Below, one piece after another: positions 26,601 to 37,304 of a stretch of DNA of 64,000 bases. How positions within the stretch are numbered: position 1 is the stretch's first letter; every line of letters begins with the position of its first letter. The stretch lies in the NCBI GenBank assembly GCA_000181795.3, contig CM012953.1:4706292-4770291 (forward strand). The letters are read 5' to 3'. The notes under the pieces are model-generated. The model saw nothing but the letters and a program-made list of their open reading frames with translations, had not been told where the DNA came from and did not search any database. Source of the DNA: Trichinella spiralis (taxonomy: Eukaryota; Nematoda; Enoplea; Trichinellida; Trichinellidae). A program made the translations under genes and the position numbers.

Positions 26601-26928
26601 AGAATATTGCTCGTGAAAGTAATGCTTCGTACTGGTCATAATGCATAAGTTGGAACGAACCTAAAATTATTATGCTCGTCAAATTAATGATCTACATAAT
26701 CACTGCAATTCATTAACGTTGATGAATGCCCTGATTGTCACCAAAACAAAATACAGCATTTCACTTGAAAATATCGTTAGAAAAAACATCTAGACGTGAT
26801 TTAATCAAAATCTGCACTGTCAAAATCGTTACAAAATGATTACTTTTTAGGGATACAATTTCACTGTTTATCACATTGCCAGTTTTATGGGCCATCGTCT
26901 TAGCGTTATTTTTATGAGCAGTCGGCAT
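14392..26928 (-). CDS. GCN1: GCN1, HEAT-repeat activator of the Gcn2 kinase
   Basis: GCN1 is a very large HEAT-repeat protein that binds collided or stalled ribosomes and lets GCN2 sense uncharged tRNA. The gene has nearly 50 exons. The N-terminus is at the right: exons 26844-26928, 26468-26660, 25914-26022 and 25763-25861 join in phase from MPTAHKNNAKTMAHK. The most conserved core lies at about 16800-20700, with YCAPKQLSISLPQIVPNLVE (near 19350), IKNPEIL, MAALVMGNIYRLSG (near 18950) and GAAYGIAGLVKGMGILSLKQ (near 19950). A lysine-rich stretch near 22260-22450 corresponds to the charged segment before the EF3-like region. The last exon, 14392-14541, ends the protein with a sequence I cannot match to other GCN1s. 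The start follows TTTTAG|GT with only 2 nt of leader. The run of Ns falls in an intron, so no coding exon is visibly lost. Confidence 0.93.
17574..17621 (+). repeat. (AAT)n(AAAC)n compound microsatellite in a GCN1 intron
   Basis: About nine AAT units followed by about five AAAC units inside a GCN1 intron. It generates artificial polyasparagine or polytyrosine frames on either strand. Confidence 0.85.
23127..23702. other. assembly gap (run of N) inside a GCN1 intron
   Basis: 576 unknown bases bounded on the right by a CA/TA microsatellite and on the left by a GCN1 acceptor (TTGCAG) and exon. The gap size may be nominal. The flanking exons (22953-23114 and 23822-24075) both read as GCN1, so the gap is probably intronic repeat. 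Confidence 0.9.
23703..23754 (+). repeat. (CA)n-(TA)n microsatellite
   Basis: About 10 CA units, then CACAAACACA, then about 11 TA units, at the right edge of the assembly gap. It is the likely cause of the gap. Confidence 0.9.
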
Positions 26929-27774
26929 ACCTAAAAGTCAATTGTGTTTATAAAAAAAGAATAATAATTATCATAAATTACTGTTCTAATCAGTTTTCTC
27001 GAAACTTCAGCTTGAATCACACTACACCTCGTCACAGTAATAAAAATGGAAAGCAAGCTTGTTTTAACCTACAAAAAAGCAACCATAAAAATTAACACAC
27101 TGTTATTACAAAAAAATACAGATTCCAATACAGATGAAAATTGTTGTTTTAAGCATATTTGTATTTTAATTAAACAAAATGAGTAAATATAGAATGACGT
27201 CAGCCTTACAACATACGGTAATCATCAAATTAATAGTGAACTTGCTTTATATTAATAAATAAACCTTTTAGGATTGTGACTTTATAAAAAATATTTTATA
27301 TTATTTTGCTTAAAAGAAGGGCTCGTTATTAAATTCTTGTTTTATAGATATGAAGAAGGTATAGATTGATATGATTTTATATAATTTTATCAATATATAG
27401 ATTTTATAGATATATGCAATGTAGTAAGTAATTATAAATTCATATTGAGGCATATTTTAATGTACAATTTTAAATTAATGAAAGTATTGTACATAAAAAA
27501 TAACATTAATCTATATTATTTTCTCGCTGAATGTATGAAGAATAATGGCGTAAATTTTAACTTGCATAAGTTTTCCAATGGAATAGTGTAAAACATAAGT
27601 CTTCTCGAAGCATGCATAATTTTTAATTTTACAAATTTCTGGAATTTTGTATATTTTTCTCTAAATTTCTGATGACGACATTGCTTCAACAAATGGAATG
27701 CCCCAATTTATTAAGAGAAAACATGCATTCGTTTTTACCTACTGTAGACTTATTGCAATTATGAAGTTAATATT
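26929..27774. other. divergent intergenic region GCN1 / GET1
   Basis: 846 bp of AT-rich sequence between two divergently transcribed genes, so it should contain both promoters. The GCN1 side begins with a 3' splice acceptor (26931-26933 is the complement of TAG). No coding signal. Confidence 0.6.
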
Positions 27775-29008
27775 ATGGAGTTAGTGAGCAATTCCGAAGC
27801 TTTTGAGATTTTCTTGGTATATTTTCTTTTAACCATAGCTCCCCATTTAATGAATAATGCTACAAAAGCGGTATGATGTTTATTTGGGAGTGTACTCTCA
27901 TTTTTAGTGTTTTATTTTAATTTCATTATATATTTCTTTAAGATTTCCTACTTTTGTTTAAATCGTAATAAATATGCTAATATTAAAAAGAAAAAAGTGG
28001 ATGAATTATACGATAAACTGAAAGGAATCAACATCATGCAGCAGTTTGCTGAGCATTCGAGAATGACTCGCCAGTTATCGATTGCCAAAAGAAATTATGA
28101 CAAAGCTAGTGAGTGATAACTTATGAAATTTTTTACAAAAGTATTATATAGTTTTTGATTATTTTTATATCAGTTATTGACGACAAATTTCGAGTGTTGA
28201 AATTTCGTTTTGGTATTGCTTTTGCTTTTTACATCACTATGGTATGTCGTGTTTTTATTTGAAGCTGTATTATAGTTTTGTAGTTGAAGATGTTTTGTAT
28301 TTGATTTTAATAACGGTTGAAATAAATAATATAAATTAGTACAATAAATAACATATGTATTTCTTTTGTTTACTTTTAATTTATTACTTGGTTGTTAAGA
28401 AGAATTTTCATTCATACTTTTTAAAGACATTTTTTCTAAGTTCAGGTTGTCATTATTTGCTGGATTTTATATAATTATTATGGAAGGGCTATTCTCATAT
28501 TCCCGAAAACTTGGTTTGGCCCGTTTAATCGAGTTTTGAGTTTCCCTGCTGTCTCAGACACAGATGAAGAAGGTATGTAAAATATATTTTAAAATTGTTA
28601 CTTTGTATTATCTTGGTTTATGATCATTTAAATGCATGTTGTTTTCCGGTTTTTCTCCAATTACATTTAAATGCAGTTAAGTAATGTATTAAAATGTTAC
28701 ATACATGAGTTTATTGCATAATTATCGATGATGCTTCCAATGTAAAATTTGTCATATTTCTTGACAGTGCTACAACTGAACGTAAGATTTTTACGGTTTG
28801 TAAATTTTTTGTATAGATTTATTTATTATGATAATGATTTTGCACTGTTTAGCACGTTCATTGATTTAGCCTTATTGTATTACAGATTTTGCGTTTTAAA
28901 TTTCTATTTATAGTGGGTGTTAGCGCTTTCTTCATGTTGGGCCTCACACTCCGTGTGATTGCAGCAACGGTGACCACTCCTTTTACGTTTAACTTCAACA
29001 ATCTATGA
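27775..29008 (+). CDS. GET1: GET1/WRB, tail-anchored protein insertion receptor
   Basis: This is the ER-membrane receptor subunit that docks GET3/TRC40 and helps insert tail-anchored proteins. Five exons agree in phase: 27775-27870, 27943-28108, 28174-28241, 28446-28572 and 28914-29008, giving 183 residues (human about 174). The topology matches the family: an N-terminal membrane helix (IFLVYFLLTIAPHL), a cytosolic coiled coil (about residues 40-90) containing INIMQQFAEHSRMTRQLSIA, which aligns with the family's MMDEFARYARLERKI region, then two membrane segments separated by a loop with PKTWFGPFNRVLSFP. The start is the only in-frame ATG before the first helix. The partner subunit GET2/CAMLG is not in this window. 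Confidence 0.88.
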
Positions 29009-29299
29009 TGCCGTTAAAAGATCAGTGAATTGTTTTCTCATTTACTGTTGTTTATTAGTAATTATGTTAATAAAATAATATAAAAATTATGTGAATGAAA
29101 TATCAAATTATGAAAATCATTCATAATTCAAAGTTTAAAATGTTTATTAAAATCTTTATATTTATATTGTTTAAAGAGTTGAAACTTTGAAATTTTCAAC
29201 TTTAAAGTACACTTTAAATATGCAATGTGAATGTGATATTGAATTGCAACGGCCCTGTTGTATTGTATTCAATTGCTTGCTCGCATTCATTCGAATTTT
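29009..29299. other. short intergenic, GET1 to CK1-like kinase
   Basis: AT-rich. Includes AATAAA-type signals near 29070 for GET1. The kinase frame extends upstream of the chosen ATG to 29258, but only through a non-ATG codon. Confidence 0.5.
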
Positions 29300-30400
29300 A
29301 TGATGAGCAGCGACAGCAGTTCAGAATCTGATTCATTGTCATTCCTTGAAGAAGGTATGCTTCTGAAAGATCAGTGGTTAATATTGGAAAAATTAGGTTC
29401 CGGTAACTTTGGGGCTGTTTACAAATGTGAAGATCAGAGTACAAAAGAAATTGTGGCAGTGAAAGTAAGATGAAAAAATGATTATCTATTTTACGTTGAA
29501 AACATAAGTAGCAAAGTTGTGGTTCAGCCGTTTGTTATTAATTTGTTAAAATGGCTCGATGTACAGAAATTTGTTTAGGCAGAAGATGCGAACAGGGATG
29601 AATCGGCTTTGGCTTTGGAAATTCATATTCTGAAGCTTCTCCAAGGTCGAAAACACATCTGCCAGCTTTATTCATACGGTACATGTTTCGGTTTACATTT
29701 CATGATTATCAGCTTGTTGGGAAAATCGGTGTGGGAGTTGCAGACAGAAACGCCAGACGGACAATTTTCCATTAGCACTTATCTACGCATTAGTGTGCAG
29801 AGCTTGCACGCGCTGGAAGCTTTGCACAGCGTCGGCTACGTGCATCGAGATGTCAAGACAGACAATTTGACCATTGGATATGGGGAAGTGGAACAACGAC
29901 GAATTTACTTGATTGACTTTGGTTTGGCCAAACGATACACCGATGAAAATGGAAATGTTCGTCAGCCGAGAAGAAAGCCAGGCTTTCGTGGCACGTCTAC
30001 ATACGCATCGATCAGCGCACATAAGCAAAAAGAATTAGGAAGAGTTGATGATCTGTGGTCTTGGCTTTACACTACGATGGAAATGGCTAGTGGACATCTG
30101 CCTTGGAATGGTCTTAAGAAAAAGAAACTCCTGGAAGCAAAGATCACTTTTGGAGTTGAAGATATTTGCCAAGTTCTGCCGATTGAATTCAAAGAAATCT
30201 TTTTGCATTTGCTCAGTTTGACATATTATGATTGTCCAAATTACGATTTTATCAGCAAAATGATTCAAAATGCGTTTAAACGTTTGGGTTGTTGCAAAAA
30301 CGATCCGTACGACTGGGAAACAGCTGCAGATGTAAAACAGTCAGAACTGAATACTGAATCCGAAGTTAATCGTGAAGAAGAGAAACAACTTTTATCTTGA
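29300..30400 (+). CDS. casein kinase 1 superfamily protein kinase (TTBK-like, nematode type)
   Basis: Serine/threonine kinase of the CK1 / tau-tubulin kinase branch. Two exons, 29300-29464 and 29579-30400, give 328 residues, essentially a bare kinase domain with an acidic tail. Visible elements: glycine loop KLGSGNFGAVYKC (residues ~35-47), catalytic lysine in VAVK (55, at the exon junction), the catalytic loop HRDVKTDN (~143-150), metal-binding DFGLA (~168), the CK1-specific activation region GFRGTSTYASISAHKQKELG and RVDDLWSW. All residues needed for catalysis are present. Nematodes carry many such short kinases, often germline or sperm expressed, but expression here is unknown. The start chosen is the first of two tandem ATGs before SSDSSSESDS. 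The C-terminus (EVNREEEKQLLS) is lineage-specific. Confidence 0.9.
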
Positions 30401-31060
30401 TAAGACATTGTTTACTAATCTTAATATTTTAAAAATATTTATTGTTTGTTATAAAGCTGTTCATTTTTTTCCATCTACGTTCGTAACGAAATTTCGAGTT
30501 TTGTCTGATTCATTTTATATAAACATACTCTATGCATCAATATATGCTACTTTTAATCGAAAAAAGTTGTATTTGGGTTTAAATTTAAATTAAAATAAAA
30601 TTTAAATATTATTAAAGTTTTAAAATGGAAATGTAAGTGGTTTGATAAGCAGTGCAAATCCAAAATGTCGATTATGACAATGCACTACAGTGGTCGCCTA
30701 AAATTGTTCTTCAAAATCATTAACTGTAGTCAATTGTTAATTTTTTTCTTTGTTCTATAATTTTTGAAGCATTGTTGTTTAATCGAGTGAAGCATGATTT
30801 TCATTAGTAATGTATGATAAATTTTCGTATTTAAGTGTTAAATTCTAGAATTTTTTTGTCGTGTTAAAGATTTATCTGAGATACGGTAAAGGTAGAGATT
30901 TATTTCTAAGCAATTTAATTTCGAAGAAATTTTTTGATATTGTTCATTAATAAAGAAATATTTACGCTGGAAGCGATGTGAATTTTCATCTGTAATACAT
31001 ATTGTAATTCACCTAAACTTCGCCGAAATATTTCAGATTACTAGGCTGTGAAAAGGAAGC
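30401..31060. other. intergenic, CK1-like kinase to C1orf131-like
   Basis: 660 bp AT-rich. It ends with a splice acceptor AAATATTTCAG at about 31037, 24 nt before the next ATG. Confidence 0.6.
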
Positions 31061-31567
31061 ATGGCTGTTTGGAATGTCAGTTTAGAAAATGTTTTCGATT
31101 CGAATCAAATGCCATCAAATACTTCTCAGTTAGTGAAGATGGCCCTGACGCAAAAGACTGAAAAATCGACAGCAGTGAAACCACTGAATTCGACGGTCGA
31201 ACAGACAGTGGTGAAATTTGAAGAACCTTCTACGTCACGTCCTGTTGCCTATTCACAAGAGCAGAGAGCGTCGAATCGTAAAAGAACGCTGTCTCAAAAA
31301 AGTGATGTTATATCATTAAAGAAGGCGTTGTTGGAGGTTCGAAAATTTAGTGTCCGTGGATTTCAAGGGGAAGAATGCAGAAAGCAAAAGGAACAAATAG
31401 CAATCACTTTGGGTGCAAAACCATCGAAGCGTCCTTATGTCAACTATAAAGAATTGAAGGTTGTTCGACAGCTGGAAAAAGCGAAAGAACGAGAGAGGAA
31501 AACTATCCAGCGTATGTTAACTTCAAAGAAACGAAGGAAAATTTTAAAAAGGCGTCGAAGATTGTAA
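31061..31567 (+). CDS. C1orf131-like (DUF4602) nucleolar protein
   Basis: A single coding exon of 168 residues. The N-terminal two-thirds is low-conservation. The C-terminal part carries the family signature, with EVRKFSVRGFQGEE followed by TLGAKPSKRPYVNYKELK, the equivalent of the LGAKPPK-x-YVNYK motif of human C1orf131. It ends in a strongly basic helix (ERKTIQRMLTSKKRRKILKR). C1orf131 is a component of the human small-subunit processome, so a role in 18S rRNA maturation in the nucleolus is the natural inference. The ATG is the first after a TATTTCAG acceptor. The assignment rests on one motif plus the basic tail. Confidence 0.7.
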   Translation: MAVWNVSLENVFDSNQMPSNTSQLVKMALTQKTEKSTAVKPLNSTVEQTVVKFEEPSTSRPVAYSQEQRASNRKRTLSQKSDVISLKKALLEVRKFSVRGFQGEECRKQKEQIAITLGAKPSKRPYVNYKELKVVRQLEKAKERERKTIQRMLTSKKRRKILKRRRRL

Positions 31568-31741
31568 TATTAGTTTTTTTTCAAGAAAGAGAAATATGTT
31601 GAAGCGTTATTACGATTTTACTGCTCTTTAGCTATGAACAATGAAAGCCAAAATCAAGTCAACTATAACAATCGGTTTATTTTTTAACAGTAATTATTAC
31701 ATTCTGAAAATGCAAAAATAACTGCGATCACAAAAGAAATT

Positions 31742-32428
31742 TCAGAACGTTCTGCGCAACAGCTGTCCAACACGTGACTGATCTTCAAATAAGCTCTTAA
31801 CCATGTAGATTTGCAAAGCAGCGACTGTAATCATGGCAATCAAATTTATAAATGACCAAAAATTAACCCTGCTCAATTTGGATTCCATCAACATTCTATC
31901 GCGTGTTTCGTAAACTCTTCTCGACGACTGAAAGTGTTCTGCAGCATCTAACTGTTTCCTCAATCGAATCAAACGTTCGCGCAACGTTTCTGCAGCAACA
32001 GTTAAGCTAGAATAAGATTCTGAAGCTGCCATGCCGAAAGCTTCTTCCGATTCGGATATGCCTTCAGCGTTCAACAGCTGCACAGCAAAATAGACTGTCT
32101 TCGATGCCAGGCTGCTGAAAGTGTTGTCAAAGCAAACTTGATAATCTCCTTTTTGGGTGACGTCCAGATCGTGGCTATTTTCGGACTTTCGCACATCCTG
32201 CATCAATACTGAGCCGGAAGGATTGAGAACTAAAACGTTCACATCCAGATCACCACCATATATCACTTGATAATCGAATATCAATTTGCTGTGATTAGCT
32301 GATTCTACCGGTACAAAATAACATTGTAAGCGAGATGCCGGAATAGCAATGGCAAACGCTTCTTCACGAGCGTATACTATGTGAGAAAGTGGAAAAAGAA
32401 GAATACAAAATAATAGGTGATGCATCAT
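31742..32428 (-). CDS. p24 (emp24/TMED) family cargo receptor, gamma-like
   Basis: Single-exon 228-residue type I membrane protein cycling between ER and Golgi in COPI and COPII vesicles. It starts with a signal peptide (LLFCILLFPLSHIVYA). A GOLD domain (~25-120) follows with the conserved cysteine pair in RLQCYFVPV and DYQVCFDNTFSS, then a coiled-coil membrane-proximal region and one transmembrane helix (FWSFINLIAMITVAALQIYM). The cytosolic tail VKSLFEDQSR closely resembles TMED5/TMED1, which suggests the gamma subfamily. The tail ends RRTF. A splice acceptor (TTGTTTTAG) lies 12 nt before the ATG. A minus-strand AATAAA near 31676 fits its 3' end. It is convergent with the C1orf131-like gene, 174 bp between stops. 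Confidence 0.92.
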   Translation of the reverse strand: MMHHLLFCILLFPLSHIVYAREEAFAIAIPASRLQCYFVPVESANHSKLIFDYQVIYGGDLDVNVLVLNPSGSVLMQDVRKSENSHDLDVTQKGDYQVCFDNTFSSLASKTVYFAVQLLNAEGISESEEAFGMAASESYSSLTVAAETLRERLIRLRKQLDAAEHFQSSRRVYETRDRMLMESKLSRVNFWSFINLIAMITVAALQIYMVKSLFEDQSRVGQLLRRTF

Positions 32429-33066
32429 ACTCTCCAGTTCCTAAAACAATTCACAAACTGAACAAGAATAAAAAAATATCTCTTTAAATTACCTCAATAT
32501 ATTAAGTAGATAACAACAGTAATAAGTGGAATGCTATCACCGACAAACTAGTTTTACACATCGTCACGTTATCATTTAAAAACAATCAAGTACAAATGAT
32601 AGTTAATCAATGCAATAAAAGAAATTTTTTGTCAATTTTTAATTTGCTATAATGAAATGCTATCAACTTCATTATACAATTCTTAATAAACTTGCAATGT
32701 TAAATATATTATTTTTAAAAAGAAATAAAAGTTAATTTTAGCTGCATTTCACGTAGTAATTTCATATATGCATATTTGTGTACCTTAGTTTTGTTTTATT
32801 AATACAGTAGTCTTATATAGTTTATGATTTTTAAATATTCATGAAAAACAATTAATGTGATAAATTCTAGCAAGGAAAAAACAAACAATTAATGTTAAAA
32901 TACCTGATTATTTTAAATTTAACGTTAAATATTATTAAATGTAGTTAAATTTAATTTTGAAAATCATGAGACAATATTATGATGTTCAAGTTGTTATTGA
33001 TTACGGTATTACACGTTGTTCATTCAGTGTTGTCAGTGTGGCGGTTTTTCTGCGCAGGCTCTCGGA
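32429..33066. other. divergent intergenic region p24 / Tra2
   Basis: AT-rich, no coding signal. It ends in a polypyrimidine tract and acceptor (TTTTTCTGCGCAG, ending at 33057) just before the Tra2 start. Confidence 0.6.
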
Positions 33067-34268
33067 ATGTCAGTGGAGATTTCTAACGAGGTTGTGGTGG
33101 ATGATGAGATTGTTTCAAATCATCATTCGGCCAACAACAGACGCTCTCGAACTCAGAGTCGCAGCTCGACAAGGACCCCTTCCCGTTCGCGATCGTTTAC
33201 TAGATCACGCACCGCTACTCGGTCACGGTAAGGCATTTCAGTTGTCAACATTTAAGTATAATTTGAATATTTTGAAGGAGCTTTGATATTTTTTGATCAA
33301 TTTTAGAACTCGTTCTCGAAGTCGAGACCGACGTCGAAACAAGCGCAGCAGATCATCTTCCCGTGACCGTCGTCGCCGCCGCTCTCGTACACGATCAATT
33401 TCGTACGATTTTTTTTCTACAGAATTTTAAACAATTTCTTTTTAAATCGATTATAATTTTAGCAGAAGCCGTTCTCGTGACCGAGGACGTCATGGGCGTC
33501 GACGAAGCAAATCTCGCTCACCTATGTCAAATCGAAAGCGTCATTTAGCGCCGCGAGTAAGTTTGCTTGTTTCTTTTCTTCGACGCTTTTGTTACCGTAT
33601 AACGTATTGTTTTATCAAAGTTATAGTTACATTTGCATGTTATTTTTTTCTTGAAATTGTCTTTTGTATTTCATTTAAATAATAATTATTTTAGGAAAAT
33701 CCACCAACTTCTCGTTGTTTAGGCGTTTTTGGTCTAAGTTTGTACACAACTGAAAGGGATTTGCATCAGTTGTTTTCGAGATATGGAAAAGTGGATGACG
33801 TTCAACTTGTTTATGATCATCCTGTATGAGTTATTTATTTTTCATTTGATAACGATGATAATTTTGTGAATTTTAGAGTGGGCGTTCGCGTGGTTTTGGA
33901 TTTGTTTACTTCGATACTGTTGACGACGCTGTGTTGGTAATAAATTAGTTTCTTTGTCTGTGCATTTTTTTTCGAATTAGTTTTTTTTTCAGGCCAGAGA
34001 ACGTGCAGCAGGCACAGAAATAGATGGTCATCGCATAAGAATTGACTTTTCTATTACTAAACGTCCGCACACTCCTACACCTGGTATTTATATGGGAAGA
34101 ACATCGTAAGTTATTTTGTTGAAGAAATTACAATTCATTTATTTGTTTGTTATTAATAGTTCTTTTAGTCGCCGCAGTTACAGAGATGATTATTATCGTG
34201 GAAGGTCGCCATCGCCGTACAATTATCGTCGACGTTCACGTTCGTACTCCTACAGTCCTAGACGTTAG
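33067..34268 (+). CDS. TRA2: Transformer-2 (Tra2) SR-type splicing regulator
   Basis: Sequence-specific splicing activator that binds purine-rich exonic enhancers. Seven exons join in phase: 33067-33227, 33307-33402, 33463-33556, 33695-33823, 33877-33936, 33993-34105 and 34169-34268, giving 250 residues. The order is typical: a long N-terminal RS domain (about residues 20-115), a single RRM (~118-200) with RNP2 CLGVFGLS and RNP1 RGFGFVYF, the linker-like [15 protein letters not shown], and a short C-terminal RS domain ending SYSYSPRR. The linker after the RRM is the Tra2 hallmark. The start follows an acceptor by 9 nt. The RS domain is split over three small exons, which allows isoforms. A donor-like GTTAGT overlaps the stop codon, so an alternative 3' exon is possible. 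Confidence 0.93.
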
Positions 34269-35233
34269 TATTATTTTATCGCGTAATTCATTTAATTGCG
34301 CAGTGCAGTTAATTGATGTTGACAAGTCCCCGTGAGGTTGCATTGCAGTTTTTTTCCATATAGGTTTATTTGTAAGAAGTTATTTATGTAAAATTGGAGT
34401 AACATGCTAAGAAAAATGCAAAATAATGATACTTTCTGTATTCTGGGCAGTGCTTGTGATAAGAAATTTTCATTTCTCAGTTTTTTTAAATTGAAACTTT
34501 CAACTTTCACTAAGTTAGAAAATGGTGTTCGTTTTCCTCTACTTCAGTGATTTTGCGCTGCATGCGTTATTTTAATGATATTCGCCTTTTTTCAAGGCTG
34601 TGTTGAAGAATGAATAATGTGAGAAGTGAGTCTAAATGAAGAAATGAAATCTTGATAGGCATTTTGTTGGCTTTGAAAGAAAACAATTGTTAAGTTTTAA
34701 AAAAATATATGTATATATTCTCCGAAGTTTGCCCAAGAAGTCTGAGTTTTGCGTCATTCTGCCTGGGTGTACTTTTTGGAGAAGAAATGTAGAAGAATGA
34801 AAATTTTTTTTATAACCGAAAATGTTAAGTGCTGTATTGAGAAGACACTCTCAGAAGTGATAGAAGCAGTAATGGTATTTGTACTTGTTATTTGTAATTG
34901 TATATTTTGTGTATTGGCGAACTAACAAGTTTTGGAAAAATGGTGAAGTATTCACTGTATGCACAGTGAATGAATATGAATTTGCTGACATTTACTATAT
35001 TTAGGTTTATTATTTTTTTATTATACACTTGTTTTTTTAGGTTGAAGGCGCTTTTGGAAGTTGCGCATTGACCGATCTGGAAAGCAGCGTTTATGTAGAA
35101 TTTAGCAAATGTTTTTATAAGGCGTAGTAACGGTACATCATTATCATTATTTGTTTGTTTTTATAATAAAGTTGGCATTTATTTAAAACTTGTCCGTGCA
35201 GTGAATCATTGAAAATTTTCATCAGCAAATTCT
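34269..35233. other. Tra2 3' region and convergent intergenic
   Basis: About 960 bp, moderately AT-rich, with no ORF of note. An acceptor-like TTTTTTTAG at about 35040 followed by GC-richer sequence could be a 3' UTR exon of Tra2. AATAAA at 35165-35170 (+) and its minus-strand counterpart at 35178-35183 serve the two converging genes. Confidence 0.45.
35165..35183. terminator. back-to-back poly(A) signals of Tra2 and QTMAN
   Basis: AATAAA on the plus strand (35165-35170) and AATAAA on the minus strand (35178-35183) are only 7 nt apart, placed correctly for the 3' ends of the converging Tra2 and QTMAN genes. The two transcripts probably overlap at their tails. Confidence 0.6.
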
Positions 35234-36621
35234 TCATTGTATTCCAAGAAGTTCTCTGTACTGTTCCTTCAAAACTGTCCAGCAATATTTGCGAAAATCA
35301 ATATTTAAGCGGTCGCGTTTTAAACGAGCCAGAGATGGATTGTAGCAAAATTGTCGTAACTGTTTATACAACTGTTGTTCAGTATTGTACAGACATCGCT
35401 TATCATAAATCTCAGGATAGGATAGTGCGTTTGGACAAAGCGGCCAACAGCCGAGATAAACCGCTTCTAGCCTTAAAAGTAATATATTGTAACAGTGAAA
35501 TTGTAACATTTTTTGATTGGAAATATTTACACTGAAACACCAAAAAATTCATGCCTAGCCGTGGAGACGACAACGTGCGCACGTTTCAGAATGTTACAGT
35601 AATCCACTTTGCTTTTCAAATAACCCCAGTTGAGAATATTATCGTTCAGTGTTTGTTCCGCTTCTGAGAAACAATCTAAACATAAATTTTCAGAAGTGAC
35701 AACACAGAGTGCGACTTTATGAGTAAAGGTGAAAAATACCTGGCTTTTCTTGATAATTTTCACCAAGTACGGAAATTTTAAATTTGAACGATTCACTTTT
35801 GAGACGAATCAACACACGGAAAAACAATTCTGGATTTTTGTCATGTTCCCTGAGAAGTTTGATTCGCCACCATCAAATGAAATATTTTAAAACAACCAAC
35901 ACTTACCAGCGGTGTGGCCAAACTATATGCAACAATTCGCTGTCTGGCAATTTTTCATTAGAATTGCAACCAACAGATAAACTTGGAAAATCAATTGGAT
36001 AATATAAAACTCTGCTTTTGAGTGCAATTCTTTCCAAAACATGCTTTGGCTTGCTGTCGGACGGTATGTAAGCAAAAATGTGAGGAATGTTTTCGAGGAA
36101 TGATTGCATGTTAAAATGCGAATTAAAAACAATTACATCTGCAACTAAGCTGCAAATAAAAATAAATAAATAAACATGTATATTTATATATATGCTTACC
36201 TAGATAGTATTTGATTGTATGAAAACTGAAAATCTCCCTCCGTTTCTCGTTGAATTGGATAAACTAACTGATTTTCATGGAAATAGATAACCTTTTTTAT
36301 TTTTGATAGATCATTTCTCAGTGCAATCAATTCTGCCAGGTTTAGCACAGATGAGCAAAATAATGTACTAAAAGTTAGATATTAAAATTTTAAAAAACAA
36401 TAATTTTATGCTTCCACTTATGAATTGCAAAGTCACCTATAATCCACGTTGTATGGAACAATTTCAGAAAAATACAAGGCTGCTGTTCGAGCTCTCCACT
36501 GCCATTTTTTAGCTGATAATGAATAAATATCAAGGGTGGTACTGAATTCACGTTTAAACAAAGATACAAGTTGTTCATGTGATCCACCACAGAATGGTTC
36601 CAGAATCAATACTTTTGACAT
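35234..36621 (-). CDS. QTMAN: tRNA-queuosine alpha-mannosyltransferase (GTDC1)
   Basis: GT4-type glycosyltransferase that adds mannose to queuosine at the wobble base of tRNA-Asp. Six exons in order of transcription: 36437-36621, 36200-36367, 35907-36149, 35740-35849, 35531-35675 and 35234-35471. All are in phase and give 362 residues. Family motifs: N-terminal VLILEPFCGGSHEQL, YFHENQLVYP, VADVIVFNSHFN, the central HRWEHDKNPELFF, then VSTARHEFFGVSVLEAVY and PLCPNALSYPEI, which form the nucleotide-sugar site. The start at 36621 was preferred over an in-frame ATG at 36633, because family members begin a few residues before the VLIxE strand. Human GTDC1 is longer (about 458 residues), mostly through internal insertions. 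Queuine itself must come from diet or bacteria in animals. Confidence 0.93.
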
Positions 36622-37304
36622 AACAATTAGCAAGATGTATATTATCTAAAAGAAAATACATTTCTTTAAATGAAGTTTGTATAGCACTAAAAATTACCAT
36701 AAAATACATTCATATTTCATTATTGCGTTAATTAAAAAAATGATTTTTTAATTTCAAATACCCTCTCTGTTATTTACTTGAAATTTTAATACAGTTTAAA
36801 ATGCCACACTTCATAATAAAATTAAACGCAAATGATTTTCGAAATAAAAACAAATAATTATTAATAATAAAATAAAGTAATATTTAAATTATTAAAACGT
36901 TGAAATTTGAAATCTTTGAATGGAATAAAAATTACAAAAGTGTAAAATATTTTTTACAAACTAATTACCGAAATATGATGTGCAAGCTAGTAAAAAACTG
37001 ATGAAGTGCGTAATCCTGTATACTTGTGTACTATATTGCATAATGTTATGGATTATAAATTTTACTTTAATTAGAATTAAAAAGTAGCTTAATAAATTTG
37101 GATTTGTTAGTTGAATTTGCTTGAATTTTAATTGTCAATATATTAAATGAACTGAACGAATTTAACTTTAGTAGAAACATGAATTACAGTATGGGCCTGC
37201 AATTGATACTTGATTTTGCTATTTTTGGTGGTAGTTTTCACAGTCGGTGCTGACTATTTGAATTGGGTTTGATCAATAGTTGTCTTGGCCGATCGATTTG
37301 ACTG
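36622..37304. other. divergent intergenic region QTMAN / GINS2
   Basis: AT-rich. A TTTTAG acceptor lies about 25 nt upstream of the QTMAN ATG. No coding signal. Confidence 0.6.
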
